A DNA stretch of 64,000 bases from Pseudomonas sp. Ant30-3 (GCF_000690905.1 NZ_JMCL01000031.1:1-64000); one strand, 5' to 3'; positions 17,866-25,894 are shown, counted from the stretch's first letter. Program-made: numbers and translations. Notes: a model not told the origin generated them from the sequence alone.

Positions 17866-19077
17866 TCAGACCCGCGCCGCCGTCACGGCGGCCGAGCCCC
17901 AAGTGGTTCTCCAGCGACGTTTCACACCGTGCAGACCGAACCAGGCAAGCACGCCGAGGCTGGCGAACAACCACAACGCCAGTTGATAACTGCCGGTGCT
18001 CTGCTTGATCGCGCCCATGCCTGCGGCCAGTGCGAAACCGCCGATGCCGCCGGCCATGCCGATCAGGCCGGTCATCACGCCGATCTCTCGACGAAAGCGC
18101 TGCGGGACCAACTGGAAAACCGCCCCGTTACCCGCACCCAAACCCAGCATGGTGCAGACGAAAAGGGCCAGTGCCGCGTAGGAACTCGGCAGGTTGAAAC
18201 CGACGGCAGCAATGCAGATCGCCGCTACGGTGTACATCGCCAACAGGGTGCGGATGCCGCCGAAGCGGTCGGCCAACGCGCCGCCCAAGGGGCGCATCAG
18301 ACTGCCGCCAAACACGCAGGCGGCGGTGTAGTAACCGGCGGTGACCGGGCTCAGCCCGTATTGATCGTTGAAGTAGCCGGGCAGGGCGCTGGCCAGGCCG
18401 ATGAAACCGCCGAAAGTGACGCTGTAGAAAAACATGAACCACCAGCTGTCTCGGTCGCCCAAGGCTTTGAAATAGTCGGCGACTGACTTGGCTTTCGGCC
18501 GCTCGGGAGCGTTTTTGGCCAGCCAGGCGAAGACGATGAGCGTCACGATCAGCGGGATCAGCGCAAAGCCGAACACGTTGCTCCAGCCAAACGCGGCCGC
18601 CAGTACCGGGGCGATCAGCGCAGCAAGCACCGTCCCGGAATTGCCGGCACCGGCGATGCCCATGGCTTTGCCCTGATGCTGCGGCGGATACCATTGCGAG
18701 GCCAGCGGCAAGGCGACGGCGAAGGACGCACCAGCCATGCCGAGGAACAGCCCCAGCAGCAGCGCTTGTTCGTAGCTGTGAATGCCGTGCATCCAGGCGA
18801 CGAACAGGGCGCAGATGACAATCACCTGGCCGATCAGCCCGGCGGTTTTCGGCGACAGGCGATCAGCGAGCATGCCCATGATGAAGCGCAGTATGGCGCC
18901 GGCCAGAATCGGCGTGGCGACCATCAGGCCGCGTTGTTGGGTGGTCAACTGCAAGTCGGCGGCGATCTGCACCGCCATCGGGCCCAGCAGATACCAGACC
19001 ATGAAACTCAGGTCGAAATACAGAAAGGCCGCGAACAGGGTCGGGGTATGGCCGGATTTCCAGAAGCTTGAATTCAT
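17866..19077 (-). CDS. Nitrate/nitrite transporter, MFS (NarK/NasA type)
   Basis: This 403-aa inner-membrane protein of the major facilitator superfamily has about 12 hydrophobic helices. It carries the nitrate-porter signatures FLYFDLSFMVWYLLGPMA in helix 1 and GMAGASFAVALPLASQWYP in the middle of the N-half, plus GAGNGAVFQLVPQRF in the C-half. It should import nitrate for NasA. I chose ATG 19077, 4-5 bases after GAGGTGCG; the extension to 19173 crosses the leader terminator region and has no membrane or family features. The PP2C-kinase gene follows after 7 bp. Transcription should come from the sigma-54 site and leader at 19.2-19.3 kb. Confidence 0.93.
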   Translation of the reverse strand: MNSSFWKSGHTPTLFAAFLYFDLSFMVWYLLGPMAVQIAADLQLTTQQRGLMVATPILAGAILRFIMGMLADRLSPKTAGLIGQVIVICALFVAWMHGIHSYEQALLLGLFLGMAGASFAVALPLASQWYPPQHQGKAMGIAGAGNSGTVLAALIAPVLAAAFGWSNVFGFALIPLIVTLIVFAWLAKNAPERPKAKSVADYFKALGDRDSWWFMFFYSVTFGGFIGLASALPGYFNDQYGLSPVTAGYYTAACVFGGSLMRPLGGALADRFGGIRTLLAMYTVAAICIAAVGFNLPSSYAALALFVCTMLGLGAGNGAVFQLVPQRFRREIGVMTGLIGMAGGIGGFALAAGMGAIKQSTGSYQLALWLFASLGVLAWFGLHGVKRRWRTTWGSAAVTAARV

Positions 19078-19176
19078 CGCGCACCTCAGCGGTTGGTCGT
19101 CTCGAAAAGAGTCATGAGCTTGCGAGTGGGGCGCCCGCACGGCCGCACCACCGACCCCGTGTCGCGGGGCCAAAAC

Positions 19177-19259
19177 AAAAAAACGCCGCCACCCGATTCG
19201 CGGTGAGGCAAACCAGGTGAGCGACGTCTTTGTCGTGGGTGGGGCAACCGCCGTTGGTT
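19177..19259 (-). promoter_or_regulatory. NasT (ANTAR) antitermination leader ahead of the nitrate transporter
   Basis: On the minus strand the first hairpin is AACC-AACGGC-GGTT (19259-19246) and the second CGAC-AAAGAC-GTCG (19235-19222). Both six-base loops have A1 and G4. The second hairpin shares bases with the 5' arm of a terminator (ACGTCGC...GCGGCGT with inner CACC/GGTG, then seven T; to 19177). Protein binding to the hexaloop would block the terminator. The transporter ATG is 100 bases beyond. Confidence 0.85.
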
Positions 19260-19276
19260 ACCTGTGGTGATTACAT

Positions 19277-19292
19277 AGCGAGATTTGTGCCA
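19277..19292 (-). promoter_or_regulatory. Sigma-54 promoter of the transporter-kinase unit
   Basis: The minus strand reads TGGCACAAATCTCGCT. The -24 box is perfect and the -12 box is TCGC instead of TTGC, with GG and GC spaced as required. It lies just upstream of the first hexaloop hairpin, as in the other two nas leaders. Confidence 0.68.
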
Positions 19293-19316
19293 ACAGTCTG
19301 GAACCGAGTCGTGTCC

Positions 19317-19382
19317 TTCGCGAGCAAGCCCGCTCCCACATTTGAAATGCATTCCAAGGGTGGGAGCGGGCTTGCTCGCGAA
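19317..19382. repeat. REP-type inverted pair downstream of nasT
   Basis: Facing arms TTCGCGAGCAAGCCCGCTCC and GGAGCGGGCTTGCTCGCGAA across about 25 bases. It sits between the nasT stop and the transporter promoter, in the 331-bp gap 19078-19408 that otherwise holds the leader. Confidence 0.85.
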
Positions 19383-19408
19383 AGGGCCGTTGCAGACGCC
19401 ACAGGGCT

Positions 19409-19984
19409 TCAGCCCAGCAACTCGCTCATCGCAATAATTTGCTCCGCCACCTGAATCAGCTTCTGCTGGCGACTCATCGCCTGACGGCGCATCAGGGTGT
19501 AGGCCTCTTCTTCATTGCACGCTTTCATCTTCATCAGCATGCCCTTGGCCAGTTCGATGCGCTTGCGCTCGGCCAGTTGCTGGTCGCGGGCATGCAGTTG
19601 CGCACGCAAAGCCTGGTCGCTTTCGAAGCGTGCCATGGCGACGTCGAGAATCGGCTGTAAACGTTGTGCGTGAATACCCTCGACGATGTAGGCACTGACC
19701 CCGGCCTTGATCGCCTGGCGCATCACATTCGGGTCGTGCTCGTCGGTAAACATTACGATCGGCCGCGGTTGGTCGCGGGAAACCAACACCACTTGCTCCA
19801 TCACGTCCCGGCTCGGTGACTCGGTATCGATCAGAATCACGTCCGGGCGCACCGTTTCGACGCGCGCGGGCAGGTCGATGGTCAGGCCGGACTCGTCGAT
19901 CACCTCGAACCCGGCTTCCATCAGCGCCGCTTTCAGGCGCCCGACTTTTTTCGCAGTGTCGTTGATCAGCAGGATACGCAGCAT
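19409..19984 (-). CDS. nasT: Nitrate-responsive antiterminator NasT (receiver-ANTAR)
   Basis: NasT is an RNA-binding response regulator that lets polymerase pass leader terminators of nitrate-assimilation genes when nitrate is present. The 191-aa protein has a receiver-like domain (about 1-120, with DVILIDTESPSRD and PIVMFTDEHDP). A coiled linker leads to the ANTAR domain (about 130-190: LAERKRIELAKGMLMKMKACNEEEAYTLMRR). It lies 15 bp after nasS, its partner. Three matching leader targets occur within this window at 15.9, 19.2 and 21.3 kb. ATG 19984 is the only fitting start. Confidence 0.95.
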   Translation of the reverse strand: MLRILLINDTAKKVGRLKAALMEAGFEVIDESGLTIDLPARVETVRPDVILIDTESPSRDVMEQVVLVSRDQPRPIVMFTDEHDPNVMRQAIKAGVSAYIVEGIHAQRLQPILDVAMARFESDQALRAQLHARDQQLAERKRIELAKGMLMKMKACNEEEAYTLMRRQAMSRQQKLIQVAEQIIAMSELLG

Positions 19985-19999
19985 GTTCGCAATCTCCTG

Positions 20000-21211
20000 T
20001 CAGCGGCGGGCGAGAAGGGCGGAGCTGTCGCTCAGGGCGTGCAGCTTGAAGCTCTGGGCATACGCGACGGGGTCGGAGCCGTCCCAGATTTTGCCGTCGA
20101 TCAACTGGCTGCTGCGCATGTCCGCCACGTTGGCAGCAACCCCGACAGCGGTGGCGGCCTCCCGGTACAGGTCCAGTTGCTGCACGTGCCGGGCCACCGC
20201 GAGGTAGTCCGGATCGTCGCGCAACAATCCCCAGCGGCGGAACTGGGTCATGAACCACATGCCGTCCGACAGATAAGGCAGATTGACCTCGCCATTACCG
20301 TGGAAGCGCAGCGCGTGGGGGTCCTGCCAGCGATTGCCGAGACCGTCGTCATAATCGCCGAGCAGGCGTGGTTCGATGCAGTCGAGCGGTGCGTCGAGGA
20401 ACTCCGGCGCGCTCAGCAACTGCGCAGTGCTGCGACGATTCTCGGTGCTTTGTTCGATAAAGCGGCTCGCTTCGAGAATCGCCATCACCAGCGCGCGCGC
20501 GGTGTTGGGGTATTGCTCGACAAAGGCGCGGGTGCATCCCAGCACCTTCTCTGGATGATCCGGCCAGAGGGTCTGCGTGGTCGCCATGGTGAACCCGAGG
20601 TTGTGTTGTACTGCGCTGGCAGACCAGGGCTCGCCAACGCAAAAGCCATCGATGCGCCCGGCCTGCAGGTGCGCGACCATTTGCGGCGGCGGCACCACCA
20701 CGCTGGTGACATCGTGCAGTGGATGAATGCCCTGGCTCGCGAGCCAGTAATACAGCCACATGGCGTGGGTGCCGGTCGGGAAGGTCTGGGCGAAGGTCAG
20801 TTTTGGGCGAGTTTGGTGCACGTGTCGTTCCAGTGCTTCAGGACCGGTCACGCCCAGCGCTTGCAAGCCATGGGACAGATTGATGCTCTGGCCGTTCTGG
20901 TTCAGGCCCATCAACACGGCCATATCAGTGCAGGCCACGCCGCCGATGCCTAGGTGCACCGCGTAGATCAAACCGTACAGGCTGTGCGCGGCGTCGAGTT
21001 CGCCACTGACCAGTTTGTCGCGCAGGTTGGCCCAGGACGACTGACGCTTGAGATTCAAGCTCAGCCCATAGGGCTGAGCGAAGCCCTGGGTGGCTGCGAC
21101 CACCAGCGAGGCGCAGTCGCTGAGGGCCATGAAGCCGAGGTTGATTTCGGTCTTTTCCGGGGCGTCGCTGCCGTTGACCCAGGCCAACGGGCCGGCTGTG
21201 GTTTGTTTCAT
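20000..21211 (-). CDS. nasS: Nitrate sensor NasS (cytoplasmic NrtA/CmpA-type binding protein)
   Basis: NasS resembles the substrate-binding components of nitrate ABC transporters. It stays in the cytoplasm, holding NasT inactive until nitrate binds. The 403-aa protein has the family landmarks INLGFMALSDCASLVVAATQGF near the start, GVACTDMAVLMGLNQNGQ (about 95-115), and a middle part with IDGFCVGEPWSASAVQ. No signal peptide precedes the binding domain, as expected for a NasS rather than a transporter. I chose ATG 21211 after GGAAGG, which places it after the leader terminator; the longer frame to 21340 runs through the leader. nasT follows after 15 bp. Confidence 0.93.
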   Translation of the reverse strand: MKQTTAGPLAWVNGSDAPEKTEINLGFMALSDCASLVVAATQGFAQPYGLSLNLKRQSSWANLRDKLVSGELDAAHSLYGLIYAVHLGIGGVACTDMAVLMGLNQNGQSINLSHGLQALGVTGPEALERHVHQTRPKLTFAQTFPTGTHAMWLYYWLASQGIHPLHDVTSVVVPPPQMVAHLQAGRIDGFCVGEPWSASAVQHNLGFTMATTQTLWPDHPEKVLGCTRAFVEQYPNTARALVMAILEASRFIEQSTENRRSTAQLLSAPEFLDAPLDCIEPRLLGDYDDGLGNRWQDPHALRFHGNGEVNLPYLSDGMWFMTQFRRWGLLRDDPDYLAVARHVQQLDLYREAATAVGVAANVADMRSSQLIDGKIWDGSDPVAYAQSFKLHALSDSSALLARR

Positions 21212-21226
21212 GAGCAAACACCTTCC

Positions 21227-21312
21227 AAAAAAAACGCCGTCCCAGGCTCCCGCGAGAACCGAGCCTTGTGACGACGCCATTGTCTTTCGACTCATCCCGT
21301 CGTTGGCATGAG
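21227..21312 (-). promoter_or_regulatory. NasT (ANTAR) antitermination leader ahead of nasS-nasT
   Basis: On the minus strand the first hairpin CTCATGCC-AACGAC-GGGATGAG (21312-21291, one mismatch) and the second GAC-AATGGC-GTC (21284-21273) have six-base loops with A1 and G4. A terminator follows (GCGTCGTC...GACGGCGT with inner AGGCTC/GAGCCT, then eight T; to 21227). It overlaps the second hairpin. The second stem is short (3 bp), so this leader is a little weaker than the other two. It implies that NasT controls its own operon. Confidence 0.8.
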
Positions 21313-21330
21313 TGCTGATGCAGTGACTGG

Positions 21331-21346
21331 TGCAAGGCATATGCCA
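21331..21346 (-). promoter_or_regulatory. Sigma-54 promoter of nasS-nasT
   Basis: The minus strand reads TGGCATATGCCTTGCA, a near-perfect TGGCAYR-N4-TTGCA. The predicted start is about 9 bases before the first hexaloop hairpin. It lies in the gap shared with divergent pyrD. Confidence 0.8.
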
Positions 21347-21439
21347 GTGCCGGTGGATTTAGCTGCGTGCCTCGCGCACGACGGTGATGCCCGGCTATAA
21401 TCGCCGCCTCATTTCGCCGCACTCGAGACCACGCCGCCC

Positions 21440-22459
21440 ATGTACTCCCTGGCCCGTCAGCTGTTGTTCAAACTTTCCCCGGAAACCTCCCACGATCTGT
21501 CCCTGGACTTGATTGGCGCGGGCGGGCGTTTGGGCCTCAACGGCATGCTCAGCAAGGCGCCAGCGAAAATGCCGGTGACCGTCATGGGCCTGGATTTTCC
21601 GAACCCGGTGGGGCTGGCGGCCGGTCTGGACAAGAACGGCGCGGCCATCGACGGTTTCGCGCAACTGGGTTTCGGTTTTGTCGAAATCGGCACCATCACT
21701 CCGCGTGCGCAGCCGGGTAATCCGAAACCACGGATTTTCCGTCTGCCGGAAGCCGAGGCGATCATCAACCGCATGGGCTTCAACAACCTTGGCGTCGATC
21801 ACTTGCTGGCGCGGGTGGCAGCTGCAAAATACAAAGGTGTGCTGGGCATCAACATCGGCAAGAATTTCGATACGCCGGTCGAACGTGCTGTCGATGATTA
21901 CCTGATCTGCCTGGACAAGGTTTACGCCCACGCCAGTTACGTCACGGTCAACGTCAGCTCGCCAAATACGCCGGGGCTGCGCAGCCTGCAGTTCGGCGAT
22001 TCGCTCAAGCAACTGCTGGCCGACCTTGCTACCCGCCGCGCGGAACTGGCCTTGCGTCACGGCAGACATGTGCCGTTGGCCATCAAGATCGCCCCGGACA
22101 TGATCGACGAGGAAACTGCGCAGGTCGCGCAGGCGCTGATCGAAACCGGAATGGACGCGGTGATCGCGACCAACACCACCCTGAGTCGCGTCGGCGTCGA
22201 AGGCATGGAGCACGGTGATGAGGCGGGCGGCCTTTCCGGTGCGCCGGTGCGCGAGAAGAGCACGCACACCGTTAAGGTGTTGGCGTCGGAGTTGGCCGGG
22301 CGCTTGCCGATCATTGCCGTGGGCGGCATTACCGAAGGCAGGCACGCCGCCGAGAAAATCGCCGCGGGTGCGAGCCTGGTGCAGATTTATTCCGGTTTCA
22401 TCTACAAAGGCCCGGCGTTGATTCGTGAGTCCGTGGATGCGATAGCGGCACTGCGCTGA
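21440..22459 (+). CDS. pyrD: Dihydroorotate dehydrogenase (quinone), class 2
   Basis: PyrD oxidises dihydroorotate to orotate in pyrimidine synthesis and passes electrons to membrane quinone. The 339-aa protein has the class-2 N-terminal amphipathic membrane segment ([19 protein letters not shown]). FMN and substrate motifs follow: [35 protein letters not shown] and [14 protein letters not shown] (the catalytic Ser lies in SSPNT). Near the end are GGLSGAPV and [17 protein letters not shown] 21440 is the conserved start. It is divergent from nasS and followed by a long palindromic repeat rather than an obvious T-run terminator on its strand. Confidence 0.97.
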   Translation: MYSLARQLLFKLSPETSHDLSLDLIGAGGRLGLNGMLSKAPAKMPVTVMGLDFPNPVGLAAGLDKNGAAIDGFAQLGFGFVEIGTITPRAQPGNPKPRIFRLPEAEAIINRMGFNNLGVDHLLARVAAAKYKGVLGINIGKNFDTPVERAVDDYLICLDKVYAHASYVTVNVSSPNTPGLRSLQFGDSLKQLLADLATRRAELALRHGRHVPLAIKIAPDMIDEETAQVAQALIETGMDAVIATNTTLSRVGVEGMEHGDEAGGLSGAPVREKSTHTVKVLASELAGRLPIIAVGGITEGRHAAEKIAAGASLVQIYSGFIYKGPALIRESVDAIAALR

Positions 22460-22460
22460 T

Positions 22461-22610
22461 CTGTAGCAGCTGCCGAGCTTGCGAGGCTGCGTCCGGCTGC
22501 GAAGTAGTCGTAAGTTCTGCACCCACGGTTCATCAGATTGATCGCATTGGCTGGTTTCACGGCGGCGTCGCCGCCGGACGCAGCCTCGCGGTGCTCGACA
22601 GCTGCTACAT
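22461..22610. repeat. Long imperfect palindrome (CTGTAGCAGCTGCCGA family)
   Basis: The left arm starts CTGTAGCAGCTGCCGAGCTT and contains GGCTGCGTCCGGCTGCG. The right arm contains CCGGACGCAGCCTCG and ends CGACAGCTGCTACA. A closely related copy, about 143 bp, lies at 48726-48868. It is longer than the common REP doublets and distinct from the GATCGCAGCCTCG family, though both share the GCAGCCTCG core. Confidence 0.8.
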
Positions 22611-22631
22611 GTGACCGCGTTTCCAAAGCAT

Positions 22632-22658
22632 AAAAAAGGGCTCCTCGAAGGAGCCCTT
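22632..22658 (-). terminator. rmf intrinsic terminator
   Basis: Read on the minus strand, AAGGGCTCC-ttcg-a-GGAGCCCTT is followed by TTTT. It stands about 85 bp after the rmf stop and faces the end of pyrD, so it can end rmf transcripts. Confidence 0.88.
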
Positions 22659-22742
22659 GGGCCGAAGCCCGCCGCCCGGATGGGGCGTGCGTGGTAAGTC
22701 GTTACGTAATCAGATTGTCGTGTCGGAGTGTTAAGCCCTGTG

Positions 22743-22958
22743 TCAGCCGACGGCGTGAAGTTCGTTGAGTCTGTGGATTCCCGCAGTGCCGGTCATACCG
22801 TCCCAGTTGTCGCCGCGTCCTTCTCGCCAGCCGTTAATCCAGGCTTGACGTACCGACGGTAGAGTAAATGGGCAAAGCTCACGGGATTTGCCACCAACGC
22901 CATATTGATATCCGCGCAAAAATGCTCTTTCCAACGGATCACGCTTAAGTCTTCTCAT
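22743..22958 (-). CDS. rmf: Ribosome modulation factor
   Basis: Rmf pairs 70S ribosomes into inactive 100S dimers in stationary phase. The 71-aa protein is of family length and shows MRRLKRDPLERAFLRGYQYG and the SVRQAWINGWREGR core. The minus strand has GAGGG nine bases before ATG 22958. It stands alone between pyrD and rlmKL, with a terminator downstream and an upstream region rich in hairpins. Stationary-phase control is known for the family; I see no clear promoter. Confidence 0.95.
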   Translation of the reverse strand: MRRLKRDPLERAFLRGYQYGVGGKSRELCPFTLPSVRQAWINGWREGRGDNWDGMTGTAGIHRLNELHAVG

Positions 22959-23015
22959 AGGGTGTTGCCCTCACTTGTTGACTGTATTTATCGCGTTGAC
23001 CTCGAATTGAGGTCT

Positions 23016-23089
23016 GGCAGAAAATCTCTGCCGTTGGGGCTCGCTGCCGGCGTCGCGAGCCAAGGTGTTGACGCCGTTGCGACGTCAAC
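23016..23089. other. Hairpin cluster upstream of rmf
   Basis: Three inverted repeats follow one another: GGCAGA/TCTGCC (23016-23032), GGCTCGC/GCGAGCC (23038-23061), and GTTGACG/CGTCAAC (23067-23089). They lie 58-131 bp upstream of the rmf ATG and could be a structured rmf leader or part of an RNA gene. Together with the hairpins at 23362-23459 they occupy part of the 529-bp gap 22959-23487. I found no convincing protein frame in that gap. Confidence 0.5.
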
Positions 23090-23361
23090 CTGTGTTGAGT
23101 TCTAACCAATGAGTCACACAGATGGAATGATCGTTTTGTCATAAGCACGTAACCATTAAGGTGCTATGGCCATAAGTAACATGATGTTCGGTGCAGGTTT
23201 ATTGGCCAAACCCCGGTATGATCGGCCCCCACGGTAAATGACAGGTTCAAACCTTTAACGAGAATCGCTCGTGTTGCTGCGAGTATTATTCGACGAAGGG
23301 TCGCTTTATTAGATTTTGTTGCATCACGCTTTTTATCTGCCTGTGCATCTAAGCTCATTTG

Positions 23362-23459
23362 ACCCGAGCAGCACGGGTGGGACGGCACACCTTCGTGCCA
23401 CGCGGGCGCTCTTCAAGAAAAGCGCCTGATTGAAAACCGGGCCGGCAATGCGTTGCCGG
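23362..23459 (+). other. Four consecutive hairpins in the rlmKL leader
   Basis: ACCCG/CGGGT (23362-23378), GGCAC/GTGCC (23384-23399), GGCGCT/AGCGCC (23405-23426) and CCGGCAA-tgcg-TTGCCGG (23442-23459) run in series. The last ends 28 bases before the rlmKL ATG. None has a T-run, so they look like leader structure rather than a terminator. Confidence 0.55.
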
Positions 23460-23487
23460 TCCACTAGCCAAAGGCTCTGGAATCACC

Positions 23488-25758
23488 ATGTCCGATCGTT
23501 TCGAACTCTTCCTCACTTGCCCAAAAGGCCTTGAAGGCCTGCTCATTGAGGAAGCCGTCGGGCTTGGCCTTGAAGAAGCGCGCGAGCACACCTCTGCCGT
23601 GCGCGGCATGGCCACCATGGAAACTGCCTATCGTCTGTGCCTGTGGTCGCGTCTGGCAAACCGGGTGCTGCTGGTGCTCAAGCGTTTCCCGATGAAGGAC
23701 GCCGAGGACCTGTACCACGGCGTGCTCGACATCGAATGGCAAGACCACATGCTCAACGACGGCACCCTGGCCGTTGAGTTCAGCGGGCACGGCTCGGGCA
23801 TCGACAACACGCACTTTGGCGCCTTGAAGGTCAAAGACGCGATCGTCGACAAACTGCGTACGCCGCAAGGCGATCGTCCTTCCATCGACAAACTCAACCC
23901 GGACCTGCGCATTCACCTGCGTCTGGACCGTGGCGAAGCCATTTTGTCTCTCGACCTTTCCGGCCACAGCCTGCACCAGCGCGGATATCGTCTGCAGCAG
24001 GGCGCTGCGCCGTTGAAGGAAAACCTCGCGGCCGCGATTCTGATTCGCTCGGGCTGGCCGCGCATTGCCGCCGACGGTGGCGCGCTGGCTGACCCGATGT
24101 GCGGTGTCGGCACGTTCCTGGTCGAAGCGGCGATGATCGCCGCCGACATGGCGCCGAACCTGCGTCGCGAGCAGTGGGGCTTTACCGCCTGGCTGGGCCA
24201 CGTCCCGGCACTGTGGAAAAAGCTTCACGAAGAAGCCACCGAGCGTGCCGCTGCCGGTCTGGCCAGACCACCGCTGTGGATTCGTGGCTACGAAGCTGAT
24301 CCGCGCCTGATTCAACCGGGCCGCAACAACGTCGAACGTGCCGGCCTGAGCGAGTGGATCAAGATCTACCAAGGCGAAGTCGGCACCTTTGAGCCGCGTC
24401 CGGACCAGAACCAGAAAGGCCTGGTCATCTGCAACCCGCCGTACGGCGAGCGTCTGGGCGATGAAGCGAGTTTGCTTTACCTCTACCAGAACCTGGGCGA
24501 ACGTCTGCGTCAGGCCTGCCTTAACTGGGAAGCCGCCGTTTTCACCGGCGCGCCGGACCTGGGCAAGCGCATGGGCATCCGCAGTCACAAACAGTATTCG
24601 TTCTGGAACGGCGCGCTGCCGTGCAAACTGCTGCTGATCAAGGTTACGCCGGATCAGTTTGTCACCGGTGAGCGTCGCACCCCGGAACAGCGTCAGGTCG
24701 AGCGAGAGCAGGCCGAAGTCGAAGTCGCCGACAACGACGTGGCGCCGGGCAAATACGAGAAATACAACAAGAACGGCAACCCGATCAAACCGGCCCCGGT
24801 GGTGATCGAGCAACCGCGCTTGAGCGAAGGCGGGCAAATGTTTGCCAACCGTTTGCAGAAAAATCTCAAGGCGCTGGGCAAGTGGGTCAAGCGTGAAGGC
24901 ATCGATTGCTATCGCATCTACGATGCCGACATGCCTGAATACTCGATGGCCATCGACCTGTACCACGATTGGGTCCACGTGCAGGAATACGCTGCGCCAA
25001 AATCCATTGATCCGGAAAAAGCCTCGGCGCGCATGTTCGATGCCTTGGCTGCGATTCCGCAAGCGTTGAACGTCGACAAGAGCCGCGTGGTGGTCAAGCG
25101 CCGCGAACGTCAAAGTGGCACCAAGCAATACGAGAGACAGGCCGCCCAGGGCAAATTTGTCGAGGTCAACGAAGGTGGCGTCAAGCTGCTGGTCAACCTC
25201 ACCGATTACCTCGACACCGGCCTGTTCCTCGATCACCGGCCAATGCGCTTGCGGATTCAGAAGGAAGCAGAGGGCAAGCGCTTCCTCAATCTGTATAGCT
25301 ACACCGCGACCGCCAGCGTGCATGCCGCCAAAGGTGGCGCGCGCAGCACCACCAGTGTCGACCTGTCGAAGACCTATCTGGACTGGGCGCGACGCAACCT
25401 GTCGCTGAACGGTTTCTCTGACAAGAACCGTCTGGAGCAGGGCGATGTGATGGTCTGGCTGGACGCCTGCCGTGATGAGTTCGACCTGATCTTCATCGAT
25501 CCGCCGACGTTCTCCAACTCCAAGCGCATGGAAGGGATTTTCGACGTGCAGCGCGATCAGGTGCAATTGATCGACCTGGCCATGGCGCGTCTGGCGCCGG
25601 GTGGTGTGCTGTATTTCTCCAACAACTTCCGTAAGTTTGAGCTTGAGCCGAACCTGACCGAACGCTACGCCGTGGAAGAAATCACGGCCAAGACCATCGA
25701 TCCGGATTTCGCCCGTAACGGCAAGATCCATCGGGCCTGGAAAATAATGGCACGTTAA
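23488..25758 (+). CDS. rlmKL: Bifunctional 23S rRNA methyltransferase RlmKL
   Basis: RlmKL modifies 23S rRNA during 50S assembly: the RlmL half makes m2G2445 and the RlmK half m7G2069. The 756-aa fusion has a THUMP domain (about 45-155) and a first methyltransferase domain with DPMCGVGTFLVEAAMIA (about 205-220) and the catalytic VICNPPYGERLG (about 311-322). A linker follows, then a second Rossmann methyltransferase with FLNLYSYTATASVHAAKGGA and IFIDPPTFSNSKRM. ATG 23488 gives the conserved MSDRFELFLTCPKGLE start. The upstream leader carries four hairpins and a strong inverted repeat follows the stop. Confidence 0.96.
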   Translation: MSDRFELFLTCPKGLEGLLIEEAVGLGLEEAREHTSAVRGMATMETAYRLCLWSRLANRVLLVLKRFPMKDAEDLYHGVLDIEWQDHMLNDGTLAVEFSGHGSGIDNTHFGALKVKDAIVDKLRTPQGDRPSIDKLNPDLRIHLRLDRGEAILSLDLSGHSLHQRGYRLQQGAAPLKENLAAAILIRSGWPRIAADGGALADPMCGVGTFLVEAAMIAADMAPNLRREQWGFTAWLGHVPALWKKLHEEATERAAAGLARPPLWIRGYEADPRLIQPGRNNVERAGLSEWIKIYQGEVGTFEPRPDQNQKGLVICNPPYGERLGDEASLLYLYQNLGERLRQACLNWEAAVFTGAPDLGKRMGIRSHKQYSFWNGALPCKLLLIKVTPDQFVTGERRTPEQRQVEREQAEVEVADNDVAPGKYEKYNKNGNPIKPAPVVIEQPRLSEGGQMFANRLQKNLKALGKWVKREGIDCYRIYDADMPEYSMAIDLYHDWVHVQEYAAPKSIDPEKASARMFDALAAIPQALNVDKSRVVVKRRERQSGTKQYERQAAQGKFVEVNEGGVKLLVNLTDYLDTGLFLDHRPMRLRIQKEAEGKRFLNLYSYTATASVHAAKGGARSTTSVDLSKTYLDWARRNLSLNGFSDKNRLEQGDVMVWLDACRDEFDLIFIDPPTFSNSKRMEGIFDVQRDQVQLIDLAMARLAPGGVLYFSNNFRKFELEPNLTERYAVEEITAKTIDPDFARNGKIHRAWKIMAR

Positions 25759-25765
25759 CACCACA

Positions 25766-25806
25766 ATGAACTGCAGGAGCGGCCAGTGGACGCTCCTGCA
25801 GTTCAT
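25766..25806 (+). terminator. Inverted repeat after rlmKL, probable terminator
   Basis: ATGAACTGCAGGAGCG and CGCTCCTGCAGTTCAT form a perfect 16-bp stem with a 9-base loop, starting 7 bp after the stop codon. There is only a weak T-rich tail (TTTCT), so termination efficiency is uncertain. Confidence 0.65.
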
Positions 25807-25894
25807 TTCTGTGCTGGTCAAATTAGTGGCTAATAGCTATAACTCAATCATGGCCAATGGGCTTTTCCGGCACCTGGCGTTATGAGTTGCCTCT

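Noticed and set aside
20000..21211. NasS as a periplasmic nitrate-binding protein of an ABC transporter
   Set aside because: No signal peptide and no permease or ATPase genes; the nasT partner immediately downstream fits a cytoplasmic sensor.
23067..23089. GTTGACG/CGTCAAC as an intrinsic terminator
   Set aside because: No T-run follows on either strand, so I list it only as structure.
23164..23388. 74-codon minus-strand frame in the rmf-rlmKL gap
   Set aside because: No Shine-Dalgarno, no similarity I recognise, and it runs against the hairpin-rich leader of rlmKL.
23464..25821. 785-codon open frame on the minus strand opposite rlmKL
   Set aside because: It is the antisense of a clearly conserved two-domain methyltransferase. 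High GC makes such shadow frames common, and its translation has no recognisable domain.
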